From Pseudomonas mosselii (GTDB taxonomy: Bacteria > Pseudomonadota > Gammaproteobacteria > Pseudomonadales > Pseudomonadaceae): 64,000 nt of DNA. The notes under the pieces are model-generated. The model saw nothing but the letters and a program-made list of their open reading frames with translations, did no database searches and was not told the origin of the DNA. The stretch lies in NCBI RefSeq assembly GCF_019823065.1, contig NZ_CP081966.1, positions 1,202,001 through 1,266,000 on the forward strand. Reading direction: 5' to 3'. Position 1 is the stretch's first letter, and every line of letters starts with the position of its first letter. Of this stretch, positions 1-8,321 are shown one piece after another. The position numbers and the translations under genes are program-made.

Positions 1-979
1 ACTGCCCACCGATCAAGAGGCACTTGAGTTCGGACCCATGGGTTGACTGGAGCGTGCGGTTGTCGAAATGGAGGGTCGTCTCAAAGCCTGCATAATGCTT
101 AATCAATATATTGCCCTTGAGGCTGCTTGCAGGGGCAGGCACATAGATATCTGACGTCCAGGCCCCGTCTGCAAGTCTGATCTCTACCTGATCAAAGCGC
201 GTGAGCAGGTCCCTCAGGTAGGCTCCCCCGGGGGTATTGAGTCTCTGTAACTCATCTTGGCTGCTAATCGTGTATGGCTGGGTGGGGGACGGGAAGTTGA
301 AAGACTCCTCATCCAGATTGGCGGGGCTGTGGTAGATCGTGTTAGGCAGGTTGGGTGGCGACTGGAGTTCCAATGTCCCGAGCAAGGCCGAGCGGCTGTC
401 TAGCACATGGGCTGTGATGACTTCTGCTGGCCGCAGGGGTAACGGTTTCAACATCAGCAGGGTTTTGCGGCCGGCGACCAAGTGGGGTTGCTTGTCCCCC
501 GACTTGGGCGTGACTGGCACTACTTGGCTTTGCGCGAATTTCACGCTGCCTTGCAGTGTGCCGAGTAGCTCATTGTTGGCGGGCGCTGTGTCGAAGACCT
601 GGCTGATTTTATGAAGTGAGACGCCTGACCCGTTGGGTCTCAGGTAGAAGCGTTGCGCCAAGTTTTTTATCAAGGCAGGAGCGGAGCCAGAAAAGGTTGC
701 TTCGAGCAAACGTGGGATGTCGATGTAATGACTTTGGAACGAAACGCTCCCATCGGCATGGTTGTTCAGTTTGAAGCTCTGGTATCCCGATCCCTCGTAG
801 GGTTGTACCCACACGGCAGTGTCGGACATCGTAACGGTGAGTTTGTCATCGTTGATATGCCGAATGCCGGTTGAGCCATCTGACTGGCTCACCAATCTGA
901 ACAATTGATTGTTCGAAGCATTGGCGGGCTCGAGCAGTAGCTTTCCGTCACGAATCGTCAGCGCGTACGGTGTGTCCAT
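1..979 (-). CDS. Putative M66-family (StcE/TagA/dictomallein-like) metallopeptidase, 5' part only
   Basis: An uninterrupted reading frame runs from an ATG at 979 off the left edge of the window, giving 326 residues of the N-terminus. An AAGGTG ribosome site lies just upstream of the ATG. The visible part begins with a beta-rich segment (MDTPYALTIRDGKLLLEP) and continues with a stretch near residues 150-190 (FAQSQVVPVTPKSGDKQPHL, then VAGRKTLLMLKPL) that resembles the N-terminal region of secreted M66 zinc metalloproteases and ToxR-regulated TagA-like proteins. The catalytic HExxH region would lie beyond the window, so protease activity cannot be confirmed. There is no obvious signal peptide. 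The IS element ends 132 bp upstream of the start and may have changed its promoter. Confidence 0.6.
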   Translation of the reverse strand, partial: MDTPYALTIRDGKLLLEPANASNNQLFRLVSQSDGSTGIRHINDDKLTVTMSDTAVWVQPYEGSGYQSFKLNNHADGSVSFQSHYIDIPRLLEATFSGSAPALIKNLAQRFYLRPNGSGVSLHKISQVFDTAPANNELLGTLQGSVKFAQSQVVPVTPKSGDKQPHLVAGRKTLLMLKPLPLRPAEVITAHVLDSRSALLGTLELQSPPNLPNTIYHSPANLDEESFNFPSPTQPYTISSQDELQRLNTPGGAYLRDLLTRFDQVEIRLADGAWTSDIYVPAPASSLKGNILIKHYAGFETTLHFDNRTLQSTHGSELKCLLIGGQ

Positions 980-1111
980 AGCATCACCTTTCCAAGTGTC
1001 ATTGCTTGGAAAGAACTTTCGCAGCAGTGGCTGACGATGGCTACTGGCAGAATTACTAGTCGCTGAGCGCGAATGTTTGGGAGGGAGATCGAGCGCCACG
1101 CGCGTAGCGCT

Positions 1112-2472
1112 GAGGGTGTCAGAAATTTTGTGTTCGGGCATAACATGAGTAAGAGGTGCATGTATGCCAACCAAAAAGAAACCCTTGCGTGACCTGCCCA
1201 AAATCCCCAAAGAGCTGCTGGAGCAGTTCGGTGAGGGCCTGATGACCGCAGAGGCTATCGAGGATGCCTCTGCGGCGTTCAAGAAGGCCTTGATCGAACG
1301 CGCTCTGCACGCCGAACTTGGCCACCACCTGGGTTATCCGCCGGGCGCGCAGCGCCCAGAGGATGAAACCAACCAGCGTAACGGCAAGAGTGGCAAGACG
1401 GTTTTGACCGGCGATGGCCCGCTGCGGCTGGAAATTCCTCGTGACCGAGACGGCAGTTTTGCGCCCATTCTCATCCCCAAGCATGAGCGGCGGTACACCG
1501 GTTTCGATGACAAGATCATCGCCATGTACGCCCGTGGCATGACGGTCAGAGAGATCCGAGCCTTTCTGTCCGAGCAGTATGGAACAGAGGTCTCACCCGA
1601 CTTCATCAGCTCTGTGACAGACGAGGTCATGGAAGAAATTGGCGCGTGGCAGCAGCGGCCACTGGAGCCCATGTACCCGGTCATTTTCTTCGATGCACTG
1701 CGGGTGAAGATCCGCGAAGAAGGCTTGGTGCGCAACAAGGCCATTTACTTGGCGCTGGGCGTTCTACCCGACGGGACGCGCGATATCTTGGGCATCTGGA
1801 TCGAGAACACCGAGGGTGCGAAGTTCTGGATGAAGGTCTTTAACGATCTCAAGACACGTGGTGTCGAGGATGTGCTGATTGCCGTGACCGATGGCCTCAA
1901 AGGCATGCCAGAGGCTCTCAGCGCCGTGTTTCCAGAGACGACGCTGCAGACGTGCATCGTGCACCTGATCCGCAACAGCCTGGACTTTGCAGCCTGGGAC
2001 AAGCGGCGGGCACTGGCCAAGGCGCTCAAGCCGATCTACCAGGCCATCAACGCCGAAGCGGCTGAGCAGGCACTCGATGAGTTTGAAAACGGGCCCTGGG
2101 GCAAGCAGTATCCAACGGTCGTTGCGGCCTGGAGACGCGCCTGGGATCGAGTGATTCCCTTCTTTGTCTTCCCACCAGCCATCCGGAAAGTGATCTACAC
2201 CACCAACGCCATCGAGAGTATCAATGCCCAGCTGCGCAAGATCATCAAGACCCGAGGCCATTTCCCGAACGATGACGCAGCTACCAAGCTGATCTGGCTG
2301 GGGCTGCGAAACATCACGGCGAACTGGGGCTCAGCGGCGCATGATTGGAAAAGTGCGATGAATCAATTCGCGATTTTGTACGGAGATCGGTTCATCAGGC
2401 CGACCTGGTGAAAGTCAGGGCCTGCCTGACGGCAGGCCGTTACCGGCCCGCACACAAAAAATCTGACACTTC
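1112..2472 (+). mobile_element. Complete IS256-family insertion sequence with target site duplication
   Basis: The element is about 1.36 kb and carries one transposase gene. Its ends are imperfect inverted repeats of about 26 bp: left end 1112-1138 and right end about 2446-2472, sharing GTGTCAGA, then TTTTGTGT and CGGG. The 9-bp sequence CGTAGCGCT directly flanks both ends (1103-1111 and 2473-2481), which fits the 8-9 bp duplication made by IS256-type elements. Because the last C is shared, an 8-bp duplication with one more base in the element is equally possible. Intact ends, an intact transposase and an unmutated duplication suggest a recent insertion. It lies between the M66-like gene and the 3' side of pyk and interrupts no recognisable gene. 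Confidence 0.9.
1164..2411 (+). CDS. IS256-family transposase
   Basis: This 415-residue DDE transposase is full length for the IS256 (mutator-like) family. The expected acidic residues are visible in FFDALRVKI (first Asp), AVTDGLKGMPEAL (second Asp) and TTNAIESINAQLRK (Glu, with the diagnostic N-A-I-E-S motif). The C-x2-H block that follows the second Asp in this family is also present (TCIVHLIRNSL). The gene starts at ATG 1164, about 25 bp inside the left inverted repeat, and stops about 35 bp before the right one. No frameshift or internal stop is seen, so the enzyme is probably active. It acts by cut-and-paste or circle-mediated transposition in the cytoplasm. Confidence 0.95.
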   Translation: MPTKKKPLRDLPKIPKELLEQFGEGLMTAEAIEDASAAFKKALIERALHAELGHHLGYPPGAQRPEDETNQRNGKSGKTVLTGDGPLRLEIPRDRDGSFAPILIPKHERRYTGFDDKIIAMYARGMTVREIRAFLSEQYGTEVSPDFISSVTDEVMEEIGAWQQRPLEPMYPVIFFDALRVKIREEGLVRNKAIYLALGVLPDGTRDILGIWIENTEGAKFWMKVFNDLKTRGVEDVLIAVTDGLKGMPEALSAVFPETTLQTCIVHLIRNSLDFAAWDKRRALAKALKPIYQAINAEAAEQALDEFENGPWGKQYPTVVAAWRRAWDRVIPFFVFPPAIRKVIYTTNAIESINAQLRKIIKTRGHFPNDDAATKLIWLGLRNITANWGSAAHDWKSAMNQFAILYGDRFIRPTW

Positions 2473-2564
2473 CGTAGCGCTCGATCGGTCGGGCGTTTTT
2501 GAGGCCTTGGGGGCAATTGATACGCCACCCCTGAGCGCTCTCAAATCGCCCCGTTCACCCTTGA

Positions 2565-4019
2565 TCAACCGACCAACGGGTCACCGACATGCAGAATCTT
2601 CATGCCGTTGGTGCCACCGATGGTGTGGTAGCTGTCGCCCTTGGTCAGGATCACCCAGTCACCTTGCTCCACCAGTCCACGCTTGAGCAGCTCGTCGACC
2701 GCCGCCTGGCTCACCTTGTCGGCCGGCAGCGAGGCCGGATCGAAGGCGATCGGGTAGACGCCGCGGAACATGTTGGCACGGGCCTGGGTGGCGCGGTGTG
2801 GCGACAGGGCGAAGATCGGCACGTGCGAACGCAGGCGCGACATGATCAGCGGGGTATAGCCACTTTCGGTGAGGGCGATGATCGCCTTGACGCCGGGGAA
2901 GTGGTTGGCGGTGTACATCGCCGCCAGGGCGATGGACTCGTCGCAGCGCTCGAACGTGGTGTGCAGGCGGTGGCTGGACTTCTGGCTGGTCGGGTGCTTC
3001 TCGGCGCCCGAGCAGATACGGGCCATGGCCTGCACGGCTTCGATCGGGTAGGCACCGGCGGCGCTTTCGGCCGACAGCATCACCGCGTCGGTGTTGTCCA
3101 GCACGGCGTTGGCCACGTCGGACACTTCGGCGCGGGTCGGCATCGGGTTCTGGATCATCGACTCCATCATCTGGGTCGCCACGATCACCGCCTTGTTGTT
3201 GCGGCGGGCGTGCTGGATGATCTTCTTCTGGATGGCGATCAGCTCGGCGTCGCCGATTTCCACGCCCAGGTCGCCACGGGCAACCATGACGGCGTCGGAA
3301 GCGAGAATCAGCTGGTCGAGGGTCTCGTCGTCGGCGACCGCTTCGGCGCGTTCGATCTTGGCCACCAGCCAGGCGCTGCCGCCGGCTTCGTCACGCAGCT
3401 TGCGCGCGTACTCCATGTCGCTGGCGTCACGCGGGAACGACACGGCCAGGTAGTCCAGGTCCATTTCCGCGGCCAGCTTGATGTCGGCCTTGTCTTTTTC
3501 GGTCAGGGCCGGCGCGGTCAGGCCGCCACCCTTGCGGTTGATGCCTTTGTGGTCGGACAGCGGGCCACCGATGATGACCACGCAGTGCAGGGCATCGGCG
3601 GTGGCGGTTTCGACACGCATGACCACACGGCCGTCGTCGAGCAGCAGTTCGTCACCGACGCCGCAGTCCTTGACCAGGTCGGGGTAGTCGATGCCGACGA
3701 TATCCTGGTTGCCTTCGGTCAGCGGGTGGGCGGTGGAGAAGGTGAACGTGTCACCGACTTTCAGTTCGATGCGCTTGTTGGCGAACTTGGCGATGCGGAT
3801 CTTCGGACCCTGCAGGTCGCCCAGCAGCGCGACATGGCGGCCGTTCTTGGCGGCGATGTCACGGATCAGGCGGGCGCGGGCCTTGTGCTCGTCCGGGGTG
3901 CCGTGGGAGAAGTTCAGGCGTGCCACGTCCAGGCCGGCGAGGATCAGCTGTTCGATCACTTCCGGCGAGTTGCTGGCGGGGCCAAGGGTGGCGACGATTT
4001 TGGTACGGCGGATGGTCAT
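2565..4019 (-). CDS. pyk: Pyruvate kinase
   Basis: The 484-residue protein catalyses phosphoenolpyruvate + ADP to pyruvate + ATP, the last step of glycolysis and, in pseudomonads, of the lower Entner-Doudoroff route. Family signatures are present: the N-terminal RRTKIVATLGPASNS, the LNFSHGTPDEH block, GDLQGPKIRI, the active-site region WLVAKIERAEAV with the catalytic Lys, and MVARGDLGVEIG. The C-terminal allosteric domain is complete. The length is close to that of E. coli PykA (480 residues). An AGGAG ribosome site precedes the ATG at 4019. It is divergent from the lipoprotein gene at 4201 and its 3' end lies 83 bp from the IS target duplication. Confidence 0.95.
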   Translation of the reverse strand: MTIRRTKIVATLGPASNSPEVIEQLILAGLDVARLNFSHGTPDEHKARARLIRDIAAKNGRHVALLGDLQGPKIRIAKFANKRIELKVGDTFTFSTAHPLTEGNQDIVGIDYPDLVKDCGVGDELLLDDGRVVMRVETATADALHCVVIIGGPLSDHKGINRKGGGLTAPALTEKDKADIKLAAEMDLDYLAVSFPRDASDMEYARKLRDEAGGSAWLVAKIERAEAVADDETLDQLILASDAVMVARGDLGVEIGDAELIAIQKKIIQHARRNNKAVIVATQMMESMIQNPMPTRAEVSDVANAVLDNTDAVMLSAESAAGAYPIEAVQAMARICSGAEKHPTSQKSSHRLHTTFERCDESIALAAMYTANHFPGVKAIIALTESGYTPLIMSRLRSHVPIFALSPHRATQARANMFRGVYPIAFDPASLPADKVSQAAVDELLKRGLVEQGDWVILTKGDSYHTIGGTNGMKILHVGDPLVG

Positions 4020-4200
4020 GCACAGACTCCTATAGTGAAGCGCAGCGAAAGGCTACTCCTCAATTGCGCTGTAGTCATTGTTCCGTTGCACTACCCGCAC
4101 ACGAAGCAGGGTTGCATTTGAACGGCGCGGGTATGCTTGCAAAAGGCGGTGAAGATTTGTCGTGAAAGGCCGATACACTGCCCATCAAAGGAGAATTCCC

Positions 4201-4587
4201 ATGCGCACCCTGATCGTTTTGACCATGGCGGCCAGTGTCGTCGGCTGCACCCGTTGGTCCATGGACCACCATTTGAACAATGCCTATCGCGCCTACGATC
4301 GTGGCGATTGCGCGAAAGTCATGCTGGAGCTGTCACAGGTCGACCGCACCAGCCGCGCCCGTCCGTTCATCCACCCGGAAGTGTCGCTGCTGCGTGGCCA
4401 GTGCCTGGAGCGGCAGAAACTCTACGTCGATGCGGCGCAGACCTATCAGTACCTGATCCAGCAGTACCCACGCAACGAGTACGCCTACCGCGCCCAGGCC
4501 CGCCTGCAGACGCTGGATAAGCTCGGCTACCTGCGTGGCAGCGAGGCGGCGGTGGCCAATCCGGTGAAGACTACACCTTGGCGTTAA
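4201..4587 (+). CDS. Small TPR-like lipoprotein
   Basis: The 128-residue product starts MRTLIVLTMAASVVGC, a type II signal peptide whose lipobox VVGC predicts lipidation at Cys16 and a periplasm-facing membrane anchor. The remainder is helical with a TPR/BamD-like pattern (YDRGDCAKVMLELSQV, then YVDAAQTYQYLIQQYPRNEYAYRAQARLQTL). ATG 4201 is preferred over an upstream in-frame start at 4162 because AAAGGAG lies 7-9 bases upstream and because only this start puts the signal peptide at the N-terminus. The function is unknown; the fold suggests a protein-interaction scaffold in the envelope. It is divergent from pyk and co-directional with the PilZ gene. Confidence 0.85.
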   Translation: MRTLIVLTMAASVVGCTRWSMDHHLNNAYRAYDRGDCAKVMLELSQVDRTSRARPFIHPEVSLLRGQCLERQKLYVDAAQTYQYLIQQYPRNEYAYRAQARLQTLDKLGYLRGSEAAVANPVKTTPWR

Positions 4588-4710
4588 TCCCAAGGTGTCG
4601 ATGATTTCATGTAGTCCGTCCGTCGGACTGGGCTAATCTGTTAAAGAGTTGTAACGATCATCGCCAGTACCTTGTCTTCCTGGCTCCAGGTACAGGACTT
4701 CACTGCGATC

Positions 4711-5070
4711 ATGTTTATCGAGCGACACATACAACGTCATCAGCTGCCTTGCGTGCTCAAGGTGTTCAACCGCTGCACCGACCAGCAGATCGGTTATCTG
4801 GGCAACGCTTCGGAAGATGGCCTGATGCTGATCAGCCAGTTGCCGGTGCTGGTGGGGCCCGACTTCGAGTTGCAGCTGCGGGTGCCCCTCGCCGGCGGTG
4901 GCCTGCAGTTCATCAACCTGACGGCCAGTTGCCTGTGGTGCCGCGAAGATGAGACGCCGGGGCATTTCGATGCCGGTTTCATGCTGCTGCAGGCACCGCA
5001 GGAATACGATGAGTTTGTCCGCACCCTGCGCGACTTCTTCAGCTTCCGACCCATGAACGCCTCCGCCTGA
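4711..5070 (+). CDS. PilZ-domain protein, probable c-di-GMP receptor
   Basis: This single-domain protein of about 119 residues has both halves of the c-di-GMP binding motif of PilZ proteins: RxxxR at residues 5-9 (RHIQR) and (D/N)xSxxG at NASEDG about 30 residues later. It ends with an amphipathic helix (YDEFVRTLRDFFSF). ATG 4711 was chosen; an in-frame TTG at 4672 would add 13 residues but has no better ribosome site. It is likely a cytoplasmic effector that changes partner binding in response to c-di-GMP. The partner cannot be read from the context, although it is followed closely by sbcB. Confidence 0.85.
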   Translation: MFIERHIQRHQLPCVLKVFNRCTDQQIGYLGNASEDGLMLISQLPVLVGPDFELQLRVPLAGGGLQFINLTASCLWCREDETPGHFDAGFMLLQAPQEYDEFVRTLRDFFSFRPMNASA

Positions 5071-5131
5071 GGCTGGCCCAGCCCTCCCACGTGCCGTTAG
5101 ACTCTGGTCGACCTCGATACAGGAAGACCCC

Positions 5132-6562
5132 GTGAGCTCCAGCATTTTCTGGCACGACTACGAAACCACCGGCATCAATCCGCGCAGCGACCGCCCGCTG
5201 CAGGTGGCCGGCGTGCGTACCGACCTCGACCTCAACGAGATCGAGGCGCCGATCAGCCTCTACTGCCGCCCCTCAGACGATATCCTGCCGCACCCGGCGG
5301 CCTGCCTGGTGACCGGCATCACTCCCCGGCAGCTGGCCGACCAGGGCCTGTGCGAAGCCGAGTTCATGACCCGGGTGCACGATCAGCTGGCTCGCCCCGG
5401 TACCTGCGGCGCGGGCTACAACACCTTGCGTTTTGATGATGAGGTCACGCGCTACAGCCTCTATCGCAACTTCTTCGACCCCTACGCCCGGGAATGGCAG
5501 GGCGGCAACAGCCGCTGGGACCTGATCGACGTGGTCCGTACCGCCTATGCGCTGCGCCCCGAGGGGATTGTCTGGCCACAGCAGGACGGGCGCACCAGTC
5601 TGCGCCTGGAACTGCTGAGCCAGGCCAATGGCATCGACCATGGCCATGCCCACGAGGCGCTTTCCGACGTGCGGGCGACCATTGCCCTGGCTCGCTTGAT
5701 TCGTGAGAAACAGCCGCGATTGTATGACTGGTTGTTCCAGTTGCGCAGCAAACACAAGGTCATGGAGCAGGTTCGACTGTTACAGCCCCTGGTACATGTC
5801 TCCGGGCGTTTCTCGGCCCAGCGCAACTATATCGGCGTGGTGCTGCCATTGGCCTGGCATCCGCGTAACCGCAACGCGCTGATTGTCTGCGACTTGCAAC
5901 AAGATGCTTCGCCGCTGCTCCAGGAAAGTGCAGAGGCCTTGCGCCAGCGGCTGTATACGCGGCACGAAGAGATGACCCAGGGCGAACTACCGGTGCCGCT
6001 GAAGTTGGTGCATATCAACCGCTGTCCGGTAGTGGCGCCACTGTCGGTACTGCGCCCGGACGACCAACAACGCCTGGGGCTCGAGTTGTCGGCATTGCAG
6101 GTAAAGGCGGAGCAGTTGGCCAATCAGCAGGCCATTTGGGGAGACAAGCTGGACATCATTTATCAGGAAGAAGGCTTTGCCCCCAGCGAAGATCCGGAGC
6201 AACAGTTGTATGACGGTTTTCTCGGTGACCGCGACAAGCGCCTGAGTGAACAAGTGCGGCGTGTGGATCCGGCGCAATTGGCACATGGGCACTGGATGTT
6301 CGATGATCCGCGGCTGCCGGAACTGCTGTTCCGCTATCGCGCGCGAAACTTTTCCGACACCCTTGATGAACAGGAGCACGCCCGTTGGTATGGATTCTGT
6401 CAGCAGCGGCTTACTGATCCTACTTACGGTGCGCCTAATACCCTGGCGGACTTCGAGCAAGCATGCCAGGGCAGTTGGGCCGACGCCAGCGAAGCGGGAC
6501 GGCAGGTGCTGGAGGCTTGGCAAGCTCATGTCCGGCAACTGAAAGTGCAGTACCAGCTTTGA
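5132..6562 (+). CDS. sbcB: Exodeoxyribonuclease I
   Basis: The 476-residue enzyme degrades single-stranded DNA 3' to 5' and acts in mismatch repair and recombination. The N-terminal DEDDh exonuclease domain shows motif I in FWHDYETTGINP (D and E), motif II in CGAGYNTLRFDDEV, and motif III in HAHEALSDVRATIALA (H and D). The SH3-like and C-terminal helical domains that are typical of ExoI follow. The start is GTG 5132 with an AGGA ribosome site. The length matches E. coli ExoI (475 residues). A bidirectional terminator separates it from the convergent mvaT-like gene. Confidence 0.95.
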   Translation: MSSSIFWHDYETTGINPRSDRPLQVAGVRTDLDLNEIEAPISLYCRPSDDILPHPAACLVTGITPRQLADQGLCEAEFMTRVHDQLARPGTCGAGYNTLRFDDEVTRYSLYRNFFDPYAREWQGGNSRWDLIDVVRTAYALRPEGIVWPQQDGRTSLRLELLSQANGIDHGHAHEALSDVRATIALARLIREKQPRLYDWLFQLRSKHKVMEQVRLLQPLVHVSGRFSAQRNYIGVVLPLAWHPRNRNALIVCDLQQDASPLLQESAEALRQRLYTRHEEMTQGELPVPLKLVHINRCPVVAPLSVLRPDDQQRLGLELSALQVKAEQLANQQAIWGDKLDIIYQEEGFAPSEDPEQQLYDGFLGDRDKRLSEQVRRVDPAQLAHGHWMFDDPRLPELLFRYRARNFSDTLDEQEHARWYGFCQQRLTDPTYGAPNTLADFEQACQGSWADASEAGRQVLEAWQAHVRQLKVQYQL

Positions 6563-6576
6563 AATGTGCAGATAAA

Positions 6577-6607
6577 CAAAAAACGCCGGCAAGTGCCGGC
6601 GTTTTTA
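6577..6607. terminator. Bidirectional rho-independent terminator between sbcB and mvaT/turA
   Basis: The inverted repeat AACGCCGGC-AAGT-GCCGGCGTT at 6582-6603 is flanked by an A-run on the left and a T-run on the right. It can therefore end the rightward sbcB transcript and the leftward mvaT-like transcript. Confidence 0.9.
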
Positions 6608-6637
6608 ATGTTGAAACCAATGCGCCTATCAGGCGAA

Positions 6638-7015
6638 TCAATCCAGCAGGGTAGCCCAGCTTTCGACGACGTCGCCGCCCCACTTGGCTTTCCACTCTTT
6701 CAGGGTCTTGTGATTGCCACCCTTGGTTTCAATAACCTCGCCGTTGTGCGGGTTCTTGTATTGCTTGACCTTGCGCGCACGCTTGGTGCCGGTAGTCTTG
6801 ACTGCGCCACGCGGGGCTTTGCTCAGTTTGCTTTCGGGATCGAGCAGGGCGATCACGTCACGCAGCGACTTGCCGTTTTCGGCCATCAGCTCGCGCAGTT
6901 TCTTTTCGAACTCCAGCTCTTTTTGCAGCTTGCCGTCTTGCGACAGGTTGGCCAGGCGGGCTTGAAGTTCTTTGATGGCTTCTTCGGTGGCGCGGTATTC
7001 GTTGATCAGGGACAT
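6638..7015 (-). CDS. mvaT: MvaT/TurA-type H-NS-family nucleoid protein
   Basis: The 125-residue protein has an N-terminal coiled-coil oligomerisation region (residues 1-60, EEAIKELQARLANL and similar) and a C-terminal DNA-binding domain with the MvaT signature YKNPHNGEVIETKGGNHKTL followed by LKEWKAKWG. Such proteins bind AT-rich DNA and silence horizontally acquired genes; in P. putida the homologue at this position is, from memory, TurA, which represses the TOL Pu promoter. The gene stands alone, with a terminator downstream and a long AT-rich upstream region (7016-7315) in an otherwise GC-rich window, which is compatible with autoregulation. MvaT and TurA names cannot be separated from sequence alone. 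Confidence 0.93.
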   Translation of the reverse strand: MSLINEYRATEEAIKELQARLANLSQDGKLQKELEFEKKLRELMAENGKSLRDVIALLDPESKLSKAPRGAVKTTGTKRARKVKQYKNPHNGEVIETKGGNHKTLKEWKAKWGGDVVESWATLLD

Positions 7016-7122
7016 GGTGTGTTCCTTAATGCATGTTCAGAGAGAGACAGTGAGGCAATAATAGACAGGCGAAACTCTCAAGTAAACAATTTAATATTGA
7101 TCACTCATTTAATAGTAGGCAC

Positions 7123-7136
7123 TGACTGCGCAGTCA
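7123..7136. promoter_or_regulatory. Perfect 14-bp palindrome in the AT-rich mvaT/purU intergenic region
   Basis: The 300-bp divergent region 7016-7315 is AT-rich (7080-7160 in particular) and contains the perfect palindrome TGACTGCGCAGTCA. It lies about 108 bp upstream of the mvaT-like start and 180 bp upstream of purU. It may be a regulator site or part of the mvaT promoter. I see no coding sequence or structured RNA in the rest of the region. Confidence 0.35.
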
Positions 7137-7315
7137 TTAGGTTAAGAAAAATTTACAATTTGTCTGGGCCTCTGGCCATTTCCCCTTGGGATGAAGGGAA
7201 TAGGCGTGTGCGACGGTGTCCTTGAGCGTGAGGGCGCAGAGGCGTAGATGCTTACTGCGTTTTTCCCGGCAGGTCGCTAGAATATGCGCCTTTGCGAAGT
7301 TCTGGAGTCTCCCTC

Positions 7316-8167
7316 ATGCGCACCTATCGACTGGTGATTGCCTGCCCCGACCGTGTCGGCATCGTGGCAAAAGTCAGTAATTTCCTGGCCCTCTACAATG
7401 GCTGGATCAATGAAGCCAGCCACCACTCCGACGAGCAGAGCGGTTGGTTCTTCATGCGCCATGAGATCCGCGCCGAGTCCCTGCCGTTCGGTATCGAGGC
7501 TTTCCGTGAGGCGTTCGCCCCAATCGCCGAAGAGTTCTCCATGACCTGGCGGATCACCGATTCGGCGCAGAAGAAGCGCGTGGTGCTGATGGCCAGCCGC
7601 GAATCGCACTGCCTGGCCGACCTGCTGCACCGCTGGCACACCGACGAGCTGGACTGCGAGATTCCCTGCGTGATCTCCAACCACAATGACCTGCGCAGCA
7701 TGGTCGAGTGGCACGGCATTCCGTTCCACCATGTGCCGGTCGATCCGAAGGACAAGCAGCCGGCGTTCGCCGAGGTCTCGCGCCTGGTCGCCGAATACGG
7801 CGCCGATGCCGTGGTGCTGGCGCGCTACATGCAGATCCTGCCGCCGCAGCTGTGCCAGGAATACGCCGAAAAGGTCATCAACATCCACCACAGTTTCCTG
7901 CCCTCGTTCGTGGGTGCCAAGCCGTACCACCAGGCGGCGCTGCGCGGCGTGAAGCTGATCGGCGCGACCTGCCACTACGTGACCGAGGAGTTGGACGCCG
8001 GCCCGATCATCGAGCAGGACGTGGTGCGTGTCAGTCACGCCGACAGCATCGAGGACATGGTGCGCTTTGGCCGTGACGTGGAAAAGATGGTCCTGGCCCG
8101 TGGCCTGCGCTACCACCTGGAAGACCGCGTGCTGGTGCATGGCAACAAGACCGTGGTGTTCAACTGA
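7316..8167 (+). CDS. purU: Formyltetrahydrofolate deformylase
   Basis: The 283-residue enzyme hydrolyses 10-formyl-THF to THF and formate, balancing one-carbon units for purine synthesis. An N-terminal ACT domain (MRTYRLVIACPDRVGIVAKV, residues 1-80) senses ligand. The C-terminal formyltransferase fold contains the catalytic Asn and His in VINIHHSFLPSF and the Asp in ELDAGPIIEQ. The ATG at 7316 is preferred over an upstream in-frame start at 7292 because GGAG lies 9-12 bases before it and it gives the usual length. It is a single gene, convergent with the membrane-protein operon at 8322-11186. Confidence 0.95.
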   Translation: MRTYRLVIACPDRVGIVAKVSNFLALYNGWINEASHHSDEQSGWFFMRHEIRAESLPFGIEAFREAFAPIAEEFSMTWRITDSAQKKRVVLMASRESHCLADLLHRWHTDELDCEIPCVISNHNDLRSMVEWHGIPFHHVPVDPKDKQPAFAEVSRLVAEYGADAVVLARYMQILPPQLCQEYAEKVINIHHSFLPSFVGAKPYHQAALRGVKLIGATCHYVTEELDAGPIIEQDVVRVSHADSIEDMVRFGRDVEKMVLARGLRYHLEDRVLVHGNKTVVFN

Positions 8168-8321
8168 GACGAGGGCTCAGGCATGGCAGATCCGCGTGAC
8201 AAGGCCGGCGCCTCGGCGCCAGCGACCTTGGGGGAAGGCTGCCTGGCCCGCTTCGATCCCGAGGCGTTGAGCGGCGAGGACGGCACCGAGTTTCCCGGTG
8301 CCGCCGAGCTCTGGGGACGAC

